Source of the DNA: G963678095 sp963678095
GTDB lineage: Bacteria > Bacillota > Negativicutes > Selenomonadales > Selenomonadaceae
Direction: 5' to 3'
DNA: 64,000 nt
Assembly: GCA_963678095.2 (NCBI GenBank)
Contig: CAXXXP010000001.1
Span: 124,001 to 188,000, forward strand
Position numbers and translations under genes: made by a program. Numbering within the stretch: the first letter of the stretch is position 1; every line of letters starts with the position of its first letter. Positions 50,783-59,264 of the stretch are shown here, one piece after another. The notes beneath the pieces were generated by a model. The model saw nothing but the letters and a program-made list of their open reading frames with translations, had not been told where the DNA came from and made no database searches.

Positions 50783-51856
50783 TTAAATAAACTCAAAGCC
50801 AAACCTTCTGCCGGGAATGATGTAGTTTAAGAGAAACTCCTCTTCGCTTAGCACGCGTCCGACGACGTTTACACGGGGATCGGCCGGCTGTGGCCGCTGG
50901 ATGATTTGAAGTTCGCCCATATAGCGCAGGTATTCCTTGTTATCGAGGGTTATCGCGCCGTAGGGGCGAACTTTATTGTTTTCCGGTTCAATAATGTGAT
51001 CATTGAGCATTAGCCGGCTTTCCTGCGCCCGAATGGCATCTCGTGCTTCATCGAGGCGGGCCGTAAATGGTGACCGTAGGAGTTTTTGTAGGAAGAGATT
51101 TTGGGTAGTCAGCTGGGCCTTGATCATGACGATGTTTTTCTCAACCTGCGTCAAGACTTTGAGTTCTTCCTGGGAGGGGAGCGAATCGCCAATGAATACG
51201 GAATCAAGTCCGATGGCACTGAGGTGTCTGGCAGCCAGGCTTACATCAAAATCACGGTGCATCTCCAGTGTCGGCAGTCCAGCTTTTAAAGGGGAACGGC
51301 GCCGATTGCGACTCGGGATAAAGGCGCCGACTTTAATGCCAGCTTTATGTAGCATCGCATTTTTTCGGACGAGCGTTTCTTCAGAAAGTCCAGTTGCTTC
51401 ACGCGGATAAAAATTATGCAGGGCATCAATATTGGAAAAGTTTGCCTGATTTTGCAGGAGCTCCATCAGGATTTTGGCTGTGATCGTCGAGGCATTGAGC
51501 TGAATTCGCATTTTCTGTGCATTGCGACTCAGTCGGGCAATCTCCTCGCTGCTGTAGCCGTCATCGAGCCGCAAGGTCGTAATGCCGAGAAATTGAAAAG
51601 CTGACAAGCTGAATTTTTCGATTCCCAGCAGCCGCTGCATAGACGGTGAAATATCGCTGATGATTTCCAGTTGTTTGCGTTTGGCGGCTTTAAATATAGA
51701 ACCTACTTCAGCTTTAAAGGTGGCGATATCTGTCTCGGGAATGTGAAAGGAAGTAAAAATTCGCTGCACGCCGCAAGCGGCAGCGCTATCAATTAAAGCC
51801 AGATTTTCTTCAAAGGTATTATCTAATCCAAGGTAAATCGCTATACCGGTTTGCAT
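50783..51856 (-). CDS. mupG: 6-phospho-N-acetylmuramidase MupG (DUF871 family)
   Basis: A 357-residue DUF871 protein with a TIM-barrel (about 1-235; TGIAIYLG at the start, IFTSFHIPE, HNFYPREATGLS) and a C-terminal cyclophilin-like domain. Members in staphylococci cleave MurNAc 6-phosphate-GlcNAc. It is the third gene of a murQ, PTS, mupG operon, which fits recycling of imported cell-wall disaccharide. ATG 51856 was chosen for its AAGGAG at 8 nt; the frame is open 30 codons further up without support. Confidence 0.88.
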   Translation of the reverse strand: MQTGIAIYLGLDNTFEENLALIDSAAACGVQRIFTSFHIPETDIATFKAEVGSIFKAAKRKQLEIISDISPSMQRLLGIEKFSLSAFQFLGITTLRLDDGYSSEEIARLSRNAQKMRIQLNASTITAKILMELLQNQANFSNIDALHNFYPREATGLSEETLVRKNAMLHKAGIKVGAFIPSRNRRRSPLKAGLPTLEMHRDFDVSLAARHLSAIGLDSVFIGDSLPSQEELKVLTQVEKNIVMIKAQLTTQNLFLQKLLRSPFTARLDEARDAIRAQESRLMLNDHIIEPENNKVRPYGAITLDNKEYLRYMGELQIIQRPQPADPRVNVVGRVLSEEEFLLNYIIPGRRFGFEFI

Positions 51857-51893
51857 GAAAACAACTCCTTTTGGTTTCAGTGTGTAAGGTGGT

Positions 51894-53243
51894 CTATTCT
51901 TCAGGATCGGTAAAGCCGATGACCCAGGTGGCAGTAAATCCGGCAAGGTAAGCTGTCAAAAGACCAAGTATGTAGGCGGAAATATTATTCGTGCTGGCGG
52001 CAAGTGGCAGTCCGGAGAGACCGATAGAACTAGAGCCGACAGCATTCAGGGCCTGCAGGGCCCCCCCGCAGGCACCACCGATACAGGCACCGATAAAAGG
52101 TTTTCCCAGCGGCAAGGTCACGCCATAAATCAGGGGTTCGCCGATGCCCATAATTCCTACCGGCAGCGCATTGGCAATAATTTTTCGCAACCTTTTATTC
52201 TTGGTGCGGCAGTAGACAGCGGCGGCTGCGCCCACCTGCCCGGCACCGGCCATAGCTAAAATGGGCAGTAAAATGGTTATACCCGAGCGATTTAACAGTT
52301 CGGCATGAATGGGTGTAATTCCTTGATGCAGTCCGGTCATGACTAAAGGCAAAAAAGTTCCGCCCAGAATAAAGCCGGTAAAAGCTCCGCCATCGGCAAC
52401 GGCTTTGGCGGCAGCAAAACCAATGTTTTCTGAAATTAACCCACCGACTGGTTGCAGCATAAATATCGCGACAAAGGTGGAAATAATAATTACCAGCAGA
52501 GGCGTTAAAAATAAATCAAAAAGTTCAGGAACCAATCGATGCAGGTGCTTTTCCAGCCAGGAAGAAAAGGCTACGACGAGCAAGACAGCAATGATGCCAC
52601 CGCGACCGGGCTGAAGGGGCTGTCCGAACAGTTCAATCGAGCTGAGTCCGGGATGAGAAATAATGACAGCCATAGTGCCGCCGAGCATAGGGGAAGCACC
52701 AAATTCTTTGGCAGCATTAATGCCGACAAAAATATTGATGCCCCAAAAAGCAGCATTGCCGGCAATCTGGAGCAATTGGATAAGCGGCGCTGAAGCAATT
52801 GTGGGATCGGCTTTCAAGGCTACATTTAAGATACCGGTAATTAGTCCACAGGCAATAAAGGCAGGGATCAGCGGCAAAAAAATGCTGGCAATGCGCTTTA
52901 ACAGAAGTTTAAATGGCGTAGCATTTTTTTGGCGAATTTGTTCATGAAGCTCTTGCCCTTGGCCGATCTGCGGCGCCGGCGCTGCAGTTTCGGCTCCAGC
53001 GAGCAGATCAGCCAAGGCTTTATGTACCTGAAGAACTCTTCCTGGGCCCAGGATGACCTGCAGTTCGTTACCCGCATCATGGAGGCCGAGGACGCCGCTA
53101 ACCTGACGGAGGGCGGTGAGGTCGAGTTTGCTTTTGTCTTTAAGCACGAGGCGCAGCCGTGTCATGCAGTTTTCTGTCTGCAGAATATTTTCTTTCGGGC
53201 CGATGAGAGCATAAATGTCTTTGGCAATTTTTTGCGGATTCAT
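51894..53243 (-). CDS. murP: PTS EIIBC component, probably MurNAc or MurNAc-GlcNAc specific
   Basis: A 449-residue glucose-superfamily PTS permease. The N-terminal EIIB domain has phosphorylated C26 in TENCMTRLRL, a linker (about 85-110), and an EIIC domain with about ten helices and GIGEPLIYGVTLPL. No EIIA domain is present, so a shared EIIA is needed, as for MurP. Substrate is inferred from neighbours: murQ overlaps its start (ATGA) and mupG follows 37 nt later, which suggests import of MurNAc or MurNAc-GlcNAc with 6-phosphorylation. Confidence 0.87.
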   Translation of the reverse strand: MNPQKIAKDIYALIGPKENILQTENCMTRLRLVLKDKSKLDLTALRQVSGVLGLHDAGNELQVILGPGRVLQVHKALADLLAGAETAAPAPQIGQGQELHEQIRQKNATPFKLLLKRIASIFLPLIPAFIACGLITGILNVALKADPTIASAPLIQLLQIAGNAAFWGINIFVGINAAKEFGASPMLGGTMAVIISHPGLSSIELFGQPLQPGRGGIIAVLLVVAFSSWLEKHLHRLVPELFDLFLTPLLVIIISTFVAIFMLQPVGGLISENIGFAAAKAVADGGAFTGFILGGTFLPLVMTGLHQGITPIHAELLNRSGITILLPILAMAGAGQVGAAAAVYCRTKNKRLRKIIANALPVGIMGIGEPLIYGVTLPLGKPFIGACIGGACGGALQALNAVGSSSIGLSGLPLAASTNNISAYILGLLTAYLAGFTATWVIGFTDPEE

Positions 53244-54175
53244 GACTGCACCTGCCTGTTGGCAGCTGGTTGCGATGGAGATTTTTGCAAAGCTTCGCTT
53301 ATAAATCCCTGGTGACTGGTCAAAAGCTTAGAGGCAGTGCTCAAATCAAGTTTCCCGAGTAGCATAAAAATTGCCAGTTTAGCCTGTCCCTTTGTTGCCT
53401 GCAAGGCAGCAGTCGCGGCTTCACGGTTGACATCGGCAGCTTCCATGACAATGCGGCAGGCTCGTTCCTCCAATTTTTTATTAGAGGCTTTTACATCTAC
53501 CATCAGATTGCCGTATACTTTCCCCAATTTGATCATGGCACCGGTGGAGAGCATGTTGAGAATCATTTTTTGGGCGGAGCCGGCCTTCATCCGGGTTGAT
53601 CCGGTGATGACTTCAGGTCCGACGGCTGCAGTTATGGAAATTTGGGCCGCCGCTGCCAGTGGTGAATCGGGCGTACAGTCAATGGATATAGTGGCGGCGC
53701 CGATACTGGCAGCATATTGAAGAGCGCCGATCGCATAAGGGGTGCGCCCTGAGGCGGCGAGGCCAACAATGACATCGTTGACGGCTATATTTTCCCTGGC
53801 AAGGTCTGATGATGCCAGCGCTGCAGAATCCTCGGCACCTTCCTGCGCTTTGAACATTGCCGCCGTTCCGCCGGCAATGATTCCCTGGACCATCTCTGGG
53901 CTTGTACCATAGGTTGGCGGACATTCAGCAGCGTCTAACACCCCCAGCCGTCCAGAGGTGCCGGCGCCAATATAGAATAAGCGCCCACCTTTTTTTAGTC
54001 GGTCGGCGATGCAGTCGATTGCTGCTGCGATTGCTGTTGCGGCTTTTTCCACGGCAAATGCCACTTTTTTATCCTCATCATTTATGATTTTTACAAGGGA
54101 TAGCGTGGAAACTTTATCGATATCCAGACTGGCTGGATTGCGGGTTTCGGTTAAAATTTTTTCAAGATGGATCAT
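53240..54175 (-). CDS. murQ: N-acetylmuramic acid 6-phosphate etherase MurQ
   Basis: A 311-residue SIS-domain lyase converting MurNAc 6-phosphate to GlcNAc 6-phosphate and lactate. Diagnostic segments are LTETRNPASLDIDKVSTL (residues 6-23), FYIGAGTSGRLGVLDAAECPPT (split at the SIS loop) and TGSTRMKAGSAQK. ATG 54175 has AAGAAG at 7 nt. It is the first gene of the MurNAc operon, divergent from an MFS gene. No MurR-type regulator lies next to it. Confidence 0.95.
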   Translation of the reverse strand: MIHLEKILTETRNPASLDIDKVSTLSLVKIINDEDKKVAFAVEKAATAIAAAIDCIADRLKKGGRLFYIGAGTSGRLGVLDAAECPPTYGTSPEMVQGIIAGGTAAMFKAQEGAEDSAALASSDLARENIAVNDVIVGLAASGRTPYAIGALQYAASIGAATISIDCTPDSPLAAAAQISITAAVGPEVITGSTRMKAGSAQKMILNMLSTGAMIKLGKVYGNLMVDVKASNKKLEERACRIVMEAADVNREAATAALQATKGQAKLAIFMLLGKLDLSTASKLLTSHQGFISEALQKSPSQPAANRQVQS

Positions 54176-54281
54176 AAAGCAGCTTCTTTCTTTGTGAAAT
54201 TTGTCTGATAGTATTATTAGACGCGGCAGCGTGGAAATCCTGTAAGGCTCGATCGGATTCGCAATTTTGGGCAAATCTGGA

Positions 54282-54310
54282 TTGACTTCATGAATCTTGT
54301 CTACTATAAT
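54282..54310 (+). promoter_or_regulatory. promoter of the MFS gene
   Basis: TTGACT (54282-54287), a 17-nt spacer and a perfect TATAAT (54305-54310). Confidence 0.75.
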
Positions 54311-54319
54311 GAGCAAGAA

Positions 54320-54395
54320 TAATTAGCCAGTTAAGAAATTCTGGCAGGGTCCTTTGGCTCAAAAGGGGAAGGATCTGTATTTTTGTAGGAAAGAG
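54320..54395 (+). promoter_or_regulatory. structured leader of the MFS gene
   Basis: The 5' leader of about 95 nt can form GCCAG/CTGGC (around 54326-54345) and CCTTT/AAAGG within 54351-54368, flanked by GTCC/GGAT. No terminator or known riboswitch pattern (guanidine, preQ1) is recognised. It may be only a stable leader. Confidence 0.3.
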
Positions 54396-54411
54396 CAAGT
54401 GGTGGACAGAG

Positions 54412-55632
54412 ATGAAAGATTTAAACTGGAAAAGAAATGTTTTTGTGTTGGCGTTTAGTGCCGGCTGTACTTCAGCGGGCTATACTATGCTGATTCCTTT
54501 TTTACCCATGTATTTATTGGACCTTGGGGTGGCTACGGAAAATGTAGCCATTTGGTCAGGCATCGTTTTCTCCATAACCTTTTTTGTGGCAGCGGTGATG
54601 GCACCGCTTTGGGGAAAATTAGCTGATAAAAAAGGCAAGAAGCTTATGGCCCTGCGGGCTGGTGGCGGGCTGGCACTTGCTTATTTTTTGGGGGCCATTG
54701 TCTCGAGTCCGGAACAGCTGTTTTGGGTCAGAGTTCTGCAGGGGATTGCCAATGGTTTTTTGCCGGCGGCACTCGCTATTGCCTCTTCGTCGGCCCCACA
54801 GGAGAAACTTGGCTACAGTCTTGGCATTGTGCAGACCGGGGTCATTATCGGTTCGGTACTTGGCCCGCTCTTTGGCGGGGTAATCGCGCATGCAATAGGG
54901 ATCAGAGCCTCTTTTATTTTGGCTGGGATCGTGCTGTTGTTTGTTGTTCTACTGGTAGCGCTGGCTGTCAGGGAGCCGCAGGAAATTGCAGTTGAACCAA
55001 AGCTGAAAAAAATGCAGACACAGAGTATTTGGGATGATCTCATATATGCCGGCAAGAATAAAGTGCTGCTTGAAATGCTGGGACTGGCGTTTGTCATTAG
55101 TTTTGCCAATATGGTACTGCAGCCGGTAATAACGCTTTATATTGCGCAGATACAGGGCTCCTTTGATGATATTATGTTGACCTCCGGGTTTGTGTTCAGT
55201 TTGGGCGGAATTGCCGGAGCCCTGTCCACCACTTTCTGGGGGACCTTTGGCCAACGAAAAGGGTATTTTCTCGTATTGCTCATGGCGTTTTGTGGTGCCG
55301 GCGTGTTCAACTTTTTGCAATATTTCCCTGCGACAGTGACTGGGTTTGCTGTGCTGCAGTTCTTTTTTGGCCTGTTTTTTGTCGGGGCCAATCCGGCCGT
55401 TAGCGCGATGCTGGTCAAGTCGACCGATCCGGATTTTCGTGGCCGGGCCTTCGGGCTTATGACTACGGCCAATCAGTCCGGCGCTATGGTCGGGCCGCTT
55501 GTCGGCAGCCTGATCAGCACGATGCTGGGAATACGATTTGTCTTTTTATTTACCGGACCACTGTTGGTTTTGCTCGGCCTTTTTGTTTATATTCGTCATT
55601 TAGGTCAAAAAAACACTTGCCCCGGTCATTGA
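54412..55632 (+). CDS. MFS transporter (drug-exporter type)
   Basis: A 406-residue permease with 12 hydrophobic helices. It has the MFS motif A between helices 2 and 3 (PLWGKLADKKGKKLM) and an antiporter-type motif C in helix 5 (GVIIGSVLGPLFGG), which points to a proton-driven exporter of the DHA1 family. The substrate is unknown. It is monocistronic behind a consensus promoter and a leader of about 95 nt. Confidence 0.88.
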   Translation: MKDLNWKRNVFVLAFSAGCTSAGYTMLIPFLPMYLLDLGVATENVAIWSGIVFSITFFVAAVMAPLWGKLADKKGKKLMALRAGGGLALAYFLGAIVSSPEQLFWVRVLQGIANGFLPAALAIASSSAPQEKLGYSLGIVQTGVIIGSVLGPLFGGVIAHAIGIRASFILAGIVLLFVVLLVALAVREPQEIAVEPKLKKMQTQSIWDDLIYAGKNKVLLEMLGLAFVISFANMVLQPVITLYIAQIQGSFDDIMLTSGFVFSLGGIAGALSTTFWGTFGQRKGYFLVLLMAFCGAGVFNFLQYFPATVTGFAVLQFFFGLFFVGANPAVSAMLVKSTDPDFRGRAFGLMTTANQSGAMVGPLVGSLISTMLGIRFVFLFTGPLLVLLGLFVYIRHLGQKNTCPGH

Positions 55633-55645
55633 TTTTTAAAAAAAA

Positions 55646-55833
55646 TTGTGCTAGTATTCAGTTTGTGGCAAATAGAGATAATATCAGATGATTGAATTAT
55701 ACTTTTCAACCGCCTTTAAAACTGGATAGTGTTTTATCTGCTTAGATCTATTGTGGACTGAGACAGAAAGGTAATAATCATACGATAGGATACGTCTGCC
55801 TTTCAGCTAAGTTTGCTGGAAGGCTTTTATTTT
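55646..55833 (+). ncRNA. panB leader with attenuator-like hairpin
   Basis: The 228 nt between the MFS gene and panB hold a possible promoter (TTGAAT 55692, 17-nt spacer, TTTAAA 55715) and a leader ending in a terminator-like stem. Upstream of it CAGA/TCTG (about 55764-55798) can enclose an A-rich bulged stem. A class called the pan motif is known before panB in Firmicutes; the resemblance here is suggestive only and I could not align it. Confidence 0.35.
55798..55833 (+). terminator. terminator/attenuator before panB
   Basis: A 10-bp stem GCCTTTCAGC/GCTGGAAGGC (55798-55807/55815-55824, one wobble) followed by TTTTATTTT, 28 nt before the panB start. It lies inside the panBCD transcript if the leader promoter is real, or ends the MFS transcript. 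Confidence 0.65.
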
Positions 55834-55860
55834 GCCAAAATTTATTTTTTGGAGGAGAAA

Positions 55861-56697
55861 ATGAACAATACACGGGTGACAATTGCAACGTTAAGGGAAA
55901 GAAAGGCAGCCAGGACACCGATCACGATGCTGACGGCATACGATTACAGTATGGCCAGGATACTTGATGAAGCAAAAGTTGACATGCTTCTTGTCGGCGA
56001 CTCTTTGGGCAATGTAATACTTGGTTACGAATCAACATTGCCGGTTACGATGGAGGATATGATTCATCATGGACGGGCCGTATGCCGGGGAGCGAAACAC
56101 TCTTTTGTTGTTGTCGATATGCCGTTTATGTCTTATCAGGTATCAGCGGCTGAGGCATTGCATAATGCCGGGCGGATTATGAAAGAAACAGGGGCACAGG
56201 CGGTAAAGCTTGAAGGTGGAATGGAAATACTTCCTGCCGTAAAGCAGATTATTGCTGCCGGCATACCGGTTGTCGGGCATCTTGGCCTGACGCCGCAGTC
56301 GGTGCATCAGCTTGGCGGGTTTAAGGTTCAAGGAAAGGATACGGCCGGGGCGCAAAAGTTGATTCGCGATGCGAAGGCTTTGAGTGATGCCGGAGTCGCT
56401 GCCATTACCCTTGAATGTGTACCGGCACGGCTGGCAGCTAAAATATCGGCTGAATCGGCGGTGCCGACGATCGGCATTGGTGCTGGCAGTGGCTGCGATG
56501 GACAGGTTCTTGTCGTCAATGACATGCTGGGAATGGACGACGGCTTTGTCCCTAAATTTTTGAAAAAATTTGCCGATATAAAATTGCAGATTAAAGCAGC
56601 TGCCGAAGAATATAAGCAGGCGGTAATAAACCGGCAGTTTCCGGCAGATGAACATACTTTTCAGATGAGCGATGAAGTGCTCGATAAATTGTATTGA
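55861..56697 (+). CDS. panB: 3-methyl-2-oxobutanoate hydroxymethyltransferase PanB
   Basis: A 278-residue TIM-barrel enzyme making ketopantoate from 2-oxoisovalerate and methylene-tetrahydrofolate. It contains MLTAYDYSMARILDEA, VGDSLGNVILGYESTLPVT (split by the metal ligand D), KLEGG and IGIGAGSGCDGQVLV. The length is typical. GGAGGAG precedes ATG 55861. It is the first gene of panBCD, the gap to panC being 13 nt. Confidence 0.97.
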   Translation: MNNTRVTIATLRERKAARTPITMLTAYDYSMARILDEAKVDMLLVGDSLGNVILGYESTLPVTMEDMIHHGRAVCRGAKHSFVVVDMPFMSYQVSAAEALHNAGRIMKETGAQAVKLEGGMEILPAVKQIIAAGIPVVGHLGLTPQSVHQLGGFKVQGKDTAGAQKLIRDAKALSDAGVAAITLECVPARLAAKISAESAVPTIGIGAGSGCDGQVLVVNDMLGMDDGFVPKFLKKFADIKLQIKAAAEEYKQAVINRQFPADEHTFQMSDEVLDKLY

Positions 56698-56710
56698 TGG
56701 GGGCTGCACA

Positions 56711-57565
56711 ATGAAAATAAAAGTATTACACACAGTCGCTGAGGTAAAGGCGTATATTCATGATATAAAAAAAGCGGGGCAAAAGATCGGGCTTGTACCG
56801 ACGATGGGGGCGCTTCATGAAGGCCACCTGAGTTTGATGACAGCCGCGAAGCGAAACTCTGATAAGGTCATTGCCAGTATATTTGTCAATCCCGTGCAGT
56901 TTGGCCCGCATGAGGATTATGATGCTTATCCGCGTCAGTTTGCTGAAGATTGTCAGAAACTCGAGTCTGTCGGTGTAGATGCGGTGTTTCATCCGGCAGT
57001 GCAGGAGATGTATCCGGCTGGATATGCATCCTATGTGACGGTCGATGGCGATCTGACCGAAAAACTCTGTGGAGCCAGGCGCCCGGGACATTTTCGCGGG
57101 GTGGCTACCGTCGTGACAAAATTAATAAATATAACCGAGGCTGATCGAGCCTTTTTTGGGCAGAAGGATGCCCAACAGGTCGTTGTCATCAAGCGTTTTG
57201 TCCGCGATTTGAATCTCAATGTTCAGGTCGAAATGGTTCCGATTGTGAGAGCGGGTAATGGCCTGGCCCTCAGCTCACGCAATGCCTATCTGACGGAAGC
57301 GGAAAAAGTGGCAGCACTTATCTTATCACAGAGCCTGCAACAGGCGCGTGAGCTTTTTGCCGGCGGAGAAAAGCGGGCCGATGTATTGAAAGATTTTGTC
57401 ATAAAATATATAGAACAGGAAAAACAGGCACAAATTGATTATGTGGAACTGTATACTTTCCCCGAGCTCGGTGAAGTGAACATAATAGCGGAACCATGTC
57501 TACTGGCTATTGCCGTAAAAATTGGCAAAGTCAGGCTGATTGATAACACGATTTTGGAGGGATAA
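56711..57565 (+). CDS. panC: pantothenate synthetase PanC
   Basis: A 284-residue ATP-dependent ligase of pantoate and beta-alanine. It has the HIGH-like motif in VPTMGALHEGHLSLM, FVNPVQFGPHEDYDAYPR, GQKDAQQ and the KMSKS-like SSRNAYL. It lies between panB and panD with 3 nt to panD, so the operon supplies all but the ketopantoate reductase step. Confidence 0.97.
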   Translation: MKIKVLHTVAEVKAYIHDIKKAGQKIGLVPTMGALHEGHLSLMTAAKRNSDKVIASIFVNPVQFGPHEDYDAYPRQFAEDCQKLESVGVDAVFHPAVQEMYPAGYASYVTVDGDLTEKLCGARRPGHFRGVATVVTKLINITEADRAFFGQKDAQQVVVIKRFVRDLNLNVQVEMVPIVRAGNGLALSSRNAYLTEAEKVAALILSQSLQQARELFAGGEKRADVLKDFVIKYIEQEKQAQIDYVELYTFPELGEVNIIAEPCLLAIAVKIGKVRLIDNTILEG

Positions 57566-57568
57566 AAG

Positions 57569-57952
57569 ATGATCTTAAATATGCTCAAAGCAAAAATTCA
57601 TTGTGCAGTCGTGACGGAAGCTAATCTGCAATATATGGGCAGCATAACAATTGATGAGAACCTGATGAAGGCGGCGCATATTTTGCCTAATGAACGCGTG
57701 CAGGTCGTCGACAATAACAGTGGAGCCCGGCTCGAAACCTACGTGATTGCCGGCAAGGCCGGATCAGGAGTCATCTGTCTTAATGGGGCAGCGGCTCGCC
57801 TCGTGCAGCCTGGCGACATTGTCATTATTATGGCTTATGCCTTTATGGAAGAAGCAGAGGCTGCCGGGCATGTGCCGACAGTTGTCATGGTAAATGAAAA
57901 AAATTCCATCTGTGAGATCCGTCACGTGGAACATCCAGGCCAGATTTCATGA
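57569..57952 (+). CDS. panD: aspartate 1-decarboxylase PanD proenzyme
   Basis: A 127-residue pyruvoyl-dependent decarboxylase giving beta-alanine from aspartate. The self-cleavage site G24-S25 in YMGSITID and K9 in LKAKIH match the family numbering when ATG 57569 is used, and GGAGGG stands 7 nt before it. It ends the pan operon. Confidence 0.97.
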   Translation: MILNMLKAKIHCAVVTEANLQYMGSITIDENLMKAAHILPNERVQVVDNNSGARLETYVIAGKAGSGVICLNGAAARLVQPGDIVIIMAYAFMEEAEAAGHVPTVVMVNEKNSICEIRHVEHPGQIS

Positions 57953-57970
57953 TTTGTGATTTATAGATAA

Positions 57971-58015
57971 AAATATAGCAGTCAGCACAGATTTGTGCCG
58001 ACTGCTATATTTTTA
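57971..58015. terminator. bidirectional terminator after panD
   Basis: A 13-bp stem AAATATAGCAGTC/GACTGCTATATTT with inner GCACA/TGTGC pairs (57971-58013), between convergent genes. Confidence 0.9.
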
Positions 58016-58025
58016 AGTTTATGCT

Positions 58026-59054
58026 TTAGTTGCTGTTTGCTTTTTTGCGCGAAGAACAACTGGCCAGACGATCCTGATAGATATCCTCAATCAGCAGCTT
58101 GATGATCACCGTACAGGGAACAGCTAAAAACATGCCGGCTGGGCCAAGCAATTCGCCGCCAAAAATAATACTTAAAATAATCGCTACTGGATGAAGATTT
58201 AAGGATTTTCCTATAAGATAGGGATAAACGATATTGTGATTAATCTGCGTTAAAATAAGGTAAAAGATCAGGGTTTGTATTCCGAGGTAAGGGGTCTGGG
58301 TAGCGGTAAGCACCACGCCGAAGGCTGAGGCAGCTGTCGGTCCGATTACGGGGACAAATTCGCTGATGCCAGATAACACAGCAAAAACTGATGCGTAGGG
58401 AAGGTCGCGCAGTGTGAAATACGCAAAGACAATGCCGCCTGTCAGCAGGCAGATGACAAGCTGGCTGCGGATATAATCCTTTAATGCCTGCAAAATGCTA
58501 TTAAAAAGGGCAATAACACGGGGATAATCCTTATGCGGAAAAAAACCAGCCAGATACGATTTGATCTCTTTGCCATCTTTTAACAAGTAAAAGGTGACAA
58601 AAATAATGATGATGAGATCGAGAAATTTATTAAACAGGCTCAGCAGCATTGCCAGTGAGGATTTCAGAGCCGCTACACTGAAGGTGGTCATCTCATTAAA
58701 CAGGCTTTCAAATTCCTGGGCAATAAAATCGGAATGACCAAGAAACGGCAGGCCCTGCAGGCTGTTTGCCAGTTGCGGCAGGTCGGCAATAAATCTGGTG
58801 AAGGTGGGAATAAATGAACGCGACAGCAAGGCCAGAGATCCGATGATCAGGGCAATAAAAGCCGTGAGCACAATAAAAGCCGCTAAGGCTCGTGGCATTT
58901 TTTTTGCCAGGCGCTCAACACTGGTTTCAAGTAGCAGGCTTAAGAGCAAAGAGATAAAAATAACAAAGGCCAGGGATTGGAAAAACCAAAACATTGAGAG
59001 CAGCAAGGAAAAGGTTATACCAAGAATAATAGATGTACGATATTTACGCCACAT
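58026..59054 (-). CDS. AI-2E family transporter (YdiK/TqsA type)
   Basis: A 342-residue membrane protein with about seven to eight helices. It has the family pattern: a double hydrophobic N-terminus, an amphipathic central region (LADLPQLANSLQGLP-like), and the C-terminal ISEFVPVIGPTAA and FGGELLGPAGMFLAVP motifs. Members export small molecules or act as sodium/proton antiporters; AI-2 export is shown only for some. ATG 59054 has GAGGAGG at 5 nt. The open frame extends 75 codons upstream through the aspA promoter, which is not credible coding. Confidence 0.87.
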   Translation of the reverse strand: MWRKYRTSIILGITFSLLLSMFWFFQSLAFVIFISLLLSLLLETSVERLAKKMPRALAAFIVLTAFIALIIGSLALLSRSFIPTFTRFIADLPQLANSLQGLPFLGHSDFIAQEFESLFNEMTTFSVAALKSSLAMLLSLFNKFLDLIIIIFVTFYLLKDGKEIKSYLAGFFPHKDYPRVIALFNSILQALKDYIRSQLVICLLTGGIVFAYFTLRDLPYASVFAVLSGISEFVPVIGPTAASAFGVVLTATQTPYLGIQTLIFYLILTQINHNIVYPYLIGKSLNLHPVAIILSIIFGGELLGPAGMFLAVPCTVIIKLLIEDIYQDRLASCSSRKKANSN

Positions 59055-59144
59055 AGGGACCTCCTCAAAGACAGTTGTTGTATTTTTATTATAGCCGGTT
59101 TTCTTGAAAATAGATAAATTCCTGTGATATTTTTTTATAAAACC

Positions 59145-59173
59145 TTGTCTGTATATTGTATACATGATACAAT
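59145..59173 (+). promoter_or_regulatory. aspA promoter
   Basis: TTGTCT (59145-59150), a 17-nt spacer and TACAAT (59168-59173). The leader of about 85 nt can pair ACGCTT with AAGCGT around 59199-59247. Confidence 0.65.
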
Positions 59174-59264
59174 GAGAACAGAAAAATAAATATAGGCAAC
59201 GCTTACGGAGCTTATCCCGATTACTGCGAAAACTTTGAAGCGTAAGAAAGGGCAGGGAAAGACA

